Assembly (NCBI RefSeq): GCF_047663525.1
Contig: NC_092593.1
Span: 28,794,501-28,858,500, forward strand
Length of the DNA stretch: 64,000 nt
Direction of reading: 5' to 3'
Source: Anas platyrhynchos
Lineage: Eukaryota > Chordata > Aves > Anseriformes > Anatidae
Both the position numbers and the translations under genes were made by a program. This document shows positions 60,601-64,000 of this stretch, piece by piece; within the stretch, counting starts at the first letter, position 1, and each line of letters starts with the position of its first letter. The notes under the pieces are model-generated. The model did not search any database, was not told where the DNA came from, and saw only the letters and a list, made by a program, of their open reading frames with translations.

Positions 60601-62183
60601 GAGCTCTTACCCACAGGCAAGGTAGCTCTAGATCCAGCCCCAAACTCCTACACCCTGCTCACACAGAGAAGTCATACAGCTTTATAAAGATTACTCACAT
60701 CGTTGCCAGGGTCTCCAGCTTCTCCTTCATCACCTTTAGGGCCAACGTAGCCTTTTGTTCCCTGAAAAATAACAGAAGAAGCTTCTGTATGGAAAGCAGT
60801 CAGTGAGATTGGTGCAGGGACCTTGTGAGAGCTGGCTTGGGGAGGAGGCAGAGAGCTATCTGTAGGCTCCCTAGCACCAAATTTCAGTGTTATTAAATGA
60901 GAGACCTCCTTAGGTGGCTTTCACTATCATAGCTGCTGTCATAGCTACTTCCAACCCCAGCTGCTGTCCCTGGGTGTTACGACCAGTGCACCAAGGCAGG
61001 ACACTTTCATGGGAAGCATCCACTGCAGGGATAGATGGGCATAAGATAAACAAGTTCTGGGTGAGCAGGCTGCTTCAGGGAGCCCATTTCACCATGCAGC
61101 AGGCAGAGAGGCTCTACAAGCCAAACTACCACCAGAAGACACTGGCCTGGATGATCTCTGTTAGGTGCAGGATGAAACATCACACTTACATTAATGCCAG
61201 GTTCCCCTCTGTCTCCTTGCTGCCCCTGGGAATGAAGAAAAGGATGTATGTTAGGTCAGGGAGGCAGAAATAATGGTACTGTGGTTTCAAAGCAGCACAT
61301 GAAACTCACAGGAGCGCCTGGGAATCCAATGGTGCCATTACCAGGTTGGCCATCCTCACCCTGCGAAGGAAGAGAGAAATAGGTGAGACAACGTGAAGTG
61401 GTAAAACCACCACACAAGCAGACCCCTTGGATAGCACAGCAGAAGGGGGAACTGGGACACGAACTGCCAGTACATCTCCTGAAGACTAAATATTTGTCTA
61501 TGTTCTTTATTTTAAAGGAAAAAGGAGAAGAGCGAGCTGCAGCAGGGAGAAAGGGAAGCCCCAGAAGCTCTGTGGGTGACACGGTGCCTCTCAGAGATCG
61601 GGATATGATCACAGGCTGGGAACACTGGGCAGTATGAGAGCTGCTGCTGGAAAGTACATCCAAGTCACAGCTCTTTGAACTTGTAGATGTGCACCACATG
61701 TGTTCAAAGGAAGTTGCTTGCAACTTTTCCCAACACACCTTAGCTGTGTTGGAGTGCTATTTCTTTCCTCTCTGACCAGGACCATGCTGTGTGCAACGAG
61801 CCAGTTGTAGACCTTTTCCATGCTGCGTGCAGTCACCCCAAACAAACTCCACTCACCCTTTCTCCCATCAGGCCAGGATCTCCAGGCAACCCAGGTGCTC
61901 CAGGCAATCCCTTTGGGCCCTGGAAGGAGCAAAAGGAGCAGTCAAGCATTGCCCACCATCCCTTGGGCAATCCCTTGAGGTGTCCGTCAGGAAGCTAGCA
62001 CCTAGCTTTGTACCCACAAAGGCTTCCTAAGGCCCGTGGGGGCTGGGGACAGCCCTAACGGGCAGCATCTCCTGCTTTCCCCTTAATTCCCTCCTCCCAA
62101 GATGATGAAGCAACACTGACCTCATTGCCGCGGGGGCCGTCGTCTCCCCTGTAACCCTTGGGTCCTGGTGGTCCACGTTCACC
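53997..62183 (-). CDS. COL6A1: Collagen type VI alpha 1 chain, C-terminal 555 residues (partial)
   Basis: This is the partner chain of COL6A2 in the collagen VI heterotrimer. Visible exons are 62183-62121, 61919-61857, 61360-61310, 61225-61190, 60761-60699, 60250-60185, 59869-59834, 59207-59171, 58686-58678, 57830-57697, 56866-56757, 56470-56287, 56094-55920, 55401-55372 and 54607-53997. All have GT/AG sites and keep frame (1668 nt). They encode the last 126 helix residues, the cysteine-rich neck, C1 VWA (MIDAS DSSES) and C2 VWA (MIDAS DSSTS), ending [11 protein letters not shown]. Human alpha 1(VI) has 1028 residues, so just under half is missing beyond base 64000: signal peptide, N1 and most of the helix. 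The gene lies upstream of COL6A2 in the same orientation, as in mammals. It is told apart from alpha 2 by the [12 protein letters not shown] neck and the C2 sequence. Confidence 0.97.
55372..57830 (-). CDS. COL6A1: COL6A1 C1 VWA domain and C1-C2 linker, five exons
   Basis: Exons 57830-57697 ([17 protein letters not shown], intact MIDAS), 56866-56757 ([20 protein letters not shown]), 56470-56287 (contains [12 protein letters not shown]), 56094-55920 ([10 protein letters not shown] to YVCR) and 55401-55372 ([10 protein letters not shown]). For the 30-nt linker exon the acceptor ending TTAACAG at 55402 was preferred to a nearer AG, because only it preserves frame and gives the [10 protein letters not shown] that matches human [13 protein letters not shown] in the second exon is a potential N-glycosylation site. 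Confidence 0.95.
57073..57119. repeat. AAAC/AC microsatellite in a COL6A1 intron
   Basis: A run of AAAC units passes through an A tract into an AC dinucleotide repeat, in the intron between 56866 and 57697. It is likely polymorphic. Confidence 0.9.
58678..58686 (-). CDS. COL6A1: COL6A1 9-nt microexon
   Basis: CTTGCTGTG lies between an acceptor CCTCTAG and a donor GTGAGTG. It enters with 2 nt completing a codon begun at 59171 and ends with 1 nt of the next, restoring SCC and the following Glu in MKMC-SCC-ECTCG. Without it the two Cys and a Ser present in human would be missing, though frame would be kept, since 9 is a multiple of 3. Confidence 0.9.
59171..59207 (-). CDS. COL6A1: COL6A1 helix-to-C1 neck exon
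   Basis: This 37-nt exon encodes [12 protein letters not shown] after the last Gly-X-Y exon, ending in phase 1 at GTGAGT. It is almost identical to human. Its cysteines belong to the cluster that locks the three chains together at the end of the helix. Confidence 0.95.
59834..62183 (-). CDS. COL6A1: COL6A1 triple helix, last seven collagenous exons
   Basis: Exons 62183-62121 (63), 61919-61857 (63), 61360-61310 (51), 61225-61190 (36), 60761-60699 (63), 60250-60185 (66) and 59869-59834 (36). The first contains [10 protein letters not shown], an RGD at the site of human YRGDE. The third has the NGT interruption GQPGNGTIG, and the sixth begins NLTPGPRG, a second interruption that creates an N-glycosylation sequon. 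Interruption positions match those of human alpha 1(VI), which confirms chain identity. The exon before 62183 is outside the window. Confidence 0.95.
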
Positions 62184-64000
62184 CTAGGAGAACACAGAGA
62201 GCTCTCACCACAGGGCTTTGCCCTTGGCATTGCCCGTGCTGGGAAGGGCTGGTCTTCTCATTTCCAAGCATGGTGGTGAGAGTTGCCACCCCCTGCCTGT
62301 CCACGGCTGGGTAGCCACACAGCTCCCAGTGCCCAACCAAGGCAGCCCCATGTGGAGCTGGTGTATGGCCAGTCCACAGCTGGTGGAGGCAGAAGAGCTG
62401 TTCTGTACTGATGAGGTTTTGGAGGAGTGGGATGCTGTCTTTGCACATTGCTCAGTGCAGCCCAGTTTGCAGCCGCTGTCTCTCACCACCCAGAAGCCGA
62501 AGAAGCACAAGTCCCATCCAGCTGCCCCTCCTGCTCCTCTTCACGCTGCTCTTCCAAGGAACAGCACGCAGAGGACTTCAAAATTACGTAGTGCAGTGCA
62601 GAGCACGAGGCTGCCTAAAGGCATGTGACCCTTTTATCTGCACAAAAGCCCCAAAGGGGGAAAGCTGGGAAGGAGGGGTGGGAGCTCATGACCATTCACA
62701 CCAGCCAAAGCTGGATCCCAGACAAACTTGGCTCACATTGACTGTAGGTGACCCGTGTAGCAAACAAGTCCAAACCCCTTGCGGCCCTGTAGGGGTTTAT
62801 GAAGACAGAGGATTTGGGGTTGGGAAGTCTTTAATAGCTCCCCGATCACTTTCCTTGTGGGTGCAACAAGAACTGCAGCAGGAATGGGCACCACAACCAG
62901 GAGGAGGTGGACCACCAAACCTGCCCAGAAGGTCAGGGATGAGAGCACGGACCTTTAGCTTCTCTCACAGACAGAAGAGGGGTGAAACAGGGCCACAGGT
63001 TAGCGGGAGCCCTTTCTCCTTGCCAAGCAAAATGATCTCCTTAGAGAGAGCCAGAGCTTGCAGATAACATGGCTTCAAAAACACTCACATTTGCCAAAGT
63101 CCTTCCCTTGCCCAAGCCCAATTACACATTCATTTTTAATTTGGCCAAGCAAAAACATTTTTTCCTTGGTTTACGGGAAAACAACATCTTTGCTTTGCAA
63201 CTGCTTTTGAAATCTTGCAATCTCCCTGGAGTGAGAGGGGCGCTGGGGCGGCCGCAGTTCTGGGGAAGGCACCCGCTCTGCTGCCGTGGAGGCCGGGTAG
63301 CAGCCTCCTTCCCCTCCTCCCTGCCAGTGACAGTGGGCTGGAGGCAGGATTTTGCCCAGCCTTGTGCCCCAGCATGCTCACATCGCTTTGGCCCCCAGGC
63401 TTGTATCAAATCTTCACCTGAACTCTGGTTTCTTCTGCTTCAAACTGGTGGTGAGCCTCCCTGCTCCTCTGGTGCCAACCTGCGGCACCAGCCCATGGCG
63501 CACACACCCAGCAGCTGCCTTCCAGCCAGCACCATCTCCTGCCTCAGCACCCGAGCTGAGTGCTGCCTTGCACTCTTTGGTTGTGGAAGAACGTAGCTGG
63601 GCTAAGGACAGAAGGATCTGGGCAATTCTGGGTGAGTTCAGTGCTCTTCATGAGCACAAGGCAGGGGTGCCGTGGGGTGGCCCATGTTGGTGACAGCATG
63701 AACCCAACAGCAGCCCCATGCTACAGATCTCCTTCAGGGCTCTTCAACAGTTGGTCAAACACCTTTTTCTGCCCTTCTTAGGCTGGAGGTAGCCAGCTCT
63801 GCTCTGCAGAAAGCCAGCGGGTTCTTGGGTGCACAAGGACAAGTGGACCCCAGAGCAGGAGGGCTGGACCTCATGGTGAGCAGACCTGGGGAGCAAGCGG
63901 CTTTGGAACAGATGGTTTGCAGATATGAAGGGTGCTGGTGACACTGTGAAGGCCCCGCTGGGCTGTCCCTGCTCACATGTGATGCCTTATCAACTCGCAT
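62184..64000 (-). other. COL6A1: COL6A1 intron running off the window edge
   Basis: I looked on the minus strand for Gly-X-Y codons flanked by AG and GT and found none in these 1.8 kb. The open frame at 62411-63067 (plus) is Pro/Ser-rich and without family resemblance. The window therefore ends inside an intron of about 1.8 kb or more. Confidence 0.6.

Noticed and set aside
62411-63067. 218-codon plus-strand frame in the right-edge COL6A1 intron
   Set aside because: Pro/Ser-rich without motif, promoter or splice partner; consistent with chance in GC-rich intron DNA.

Overview
The window looks like vertebrate nuclear DNA, most likely from a bird. The proteins read as clear orthologues of the human collagen VI alpha 2 and alpha 1 chains. 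Intergenic DNA is poor in repeats, and the one recognisable transposon relic matches the endonuclease part of avian and reptilian CR1 LINEs. I lean towards a galliform bird but cannot prove the species from sequence alone.

Layout, left to right. (1) About 200-3300, plus strand: a small four-exon gene for a 147-residue Pro/His/Lys-rich protein with the start and the Ser-Asp tail of PRR13. (2) About 3890-26834, minus strand, tail-to-tail with the first gene: the complete coding part of COL6A2. It has a signal-peptide exon, an N1 VWA exon, a linker exon, 19 Gly-X-Y exons, C1 VWA exons, and two alternative last exons (C2a at 10086-10381, C2 at 4854-5461). A candidate non-coding first exon lies near 31598-31800. 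(3) About 31.9-52.5 kb: 20 kb of intergenic DNA with no gene I can support. It holds a decayed CR1 fragment (35.06-35.46 kb), long T tracts, a CpG cluster at 45.49-45.68 kb and a small tandem duplication at 48.3 kb. (4) About 52.56-62.2 kb, minus strand: the 3' half of COL6A1 (last part of the triple helix, C1, C2, stop, 3' UTR). Its 5' half lies beyond the right edge.

COL6A1 and COL6A2 are therefore in tandem, with COL6A1 upstream, as on human 21q22.3. Their products join an alpha 3-type chain in the collagen VI heterotrimer, which assembles through VWA domains and cysteines into beaded microfilaments of the extracellular matrix. Exon boundaries were set by eye from GT/AG sites, reading phase and comparison with the human chains from memory. 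All internal coding junctions keep frame: COL6A2 gives 1015 residues with C2 or 911 with C2a, and 555 residues of COL6A1 are visible.

The least expected item is the PRR13-like gene beside COL6A2. In human, PRR13 lies next to PCBP2 on 12q13, while PCBP3 lies next to COL6A1 on 21q22.3, so this copy may be a surviving paralogue of an ancient PCBP-PRR13 linkage.
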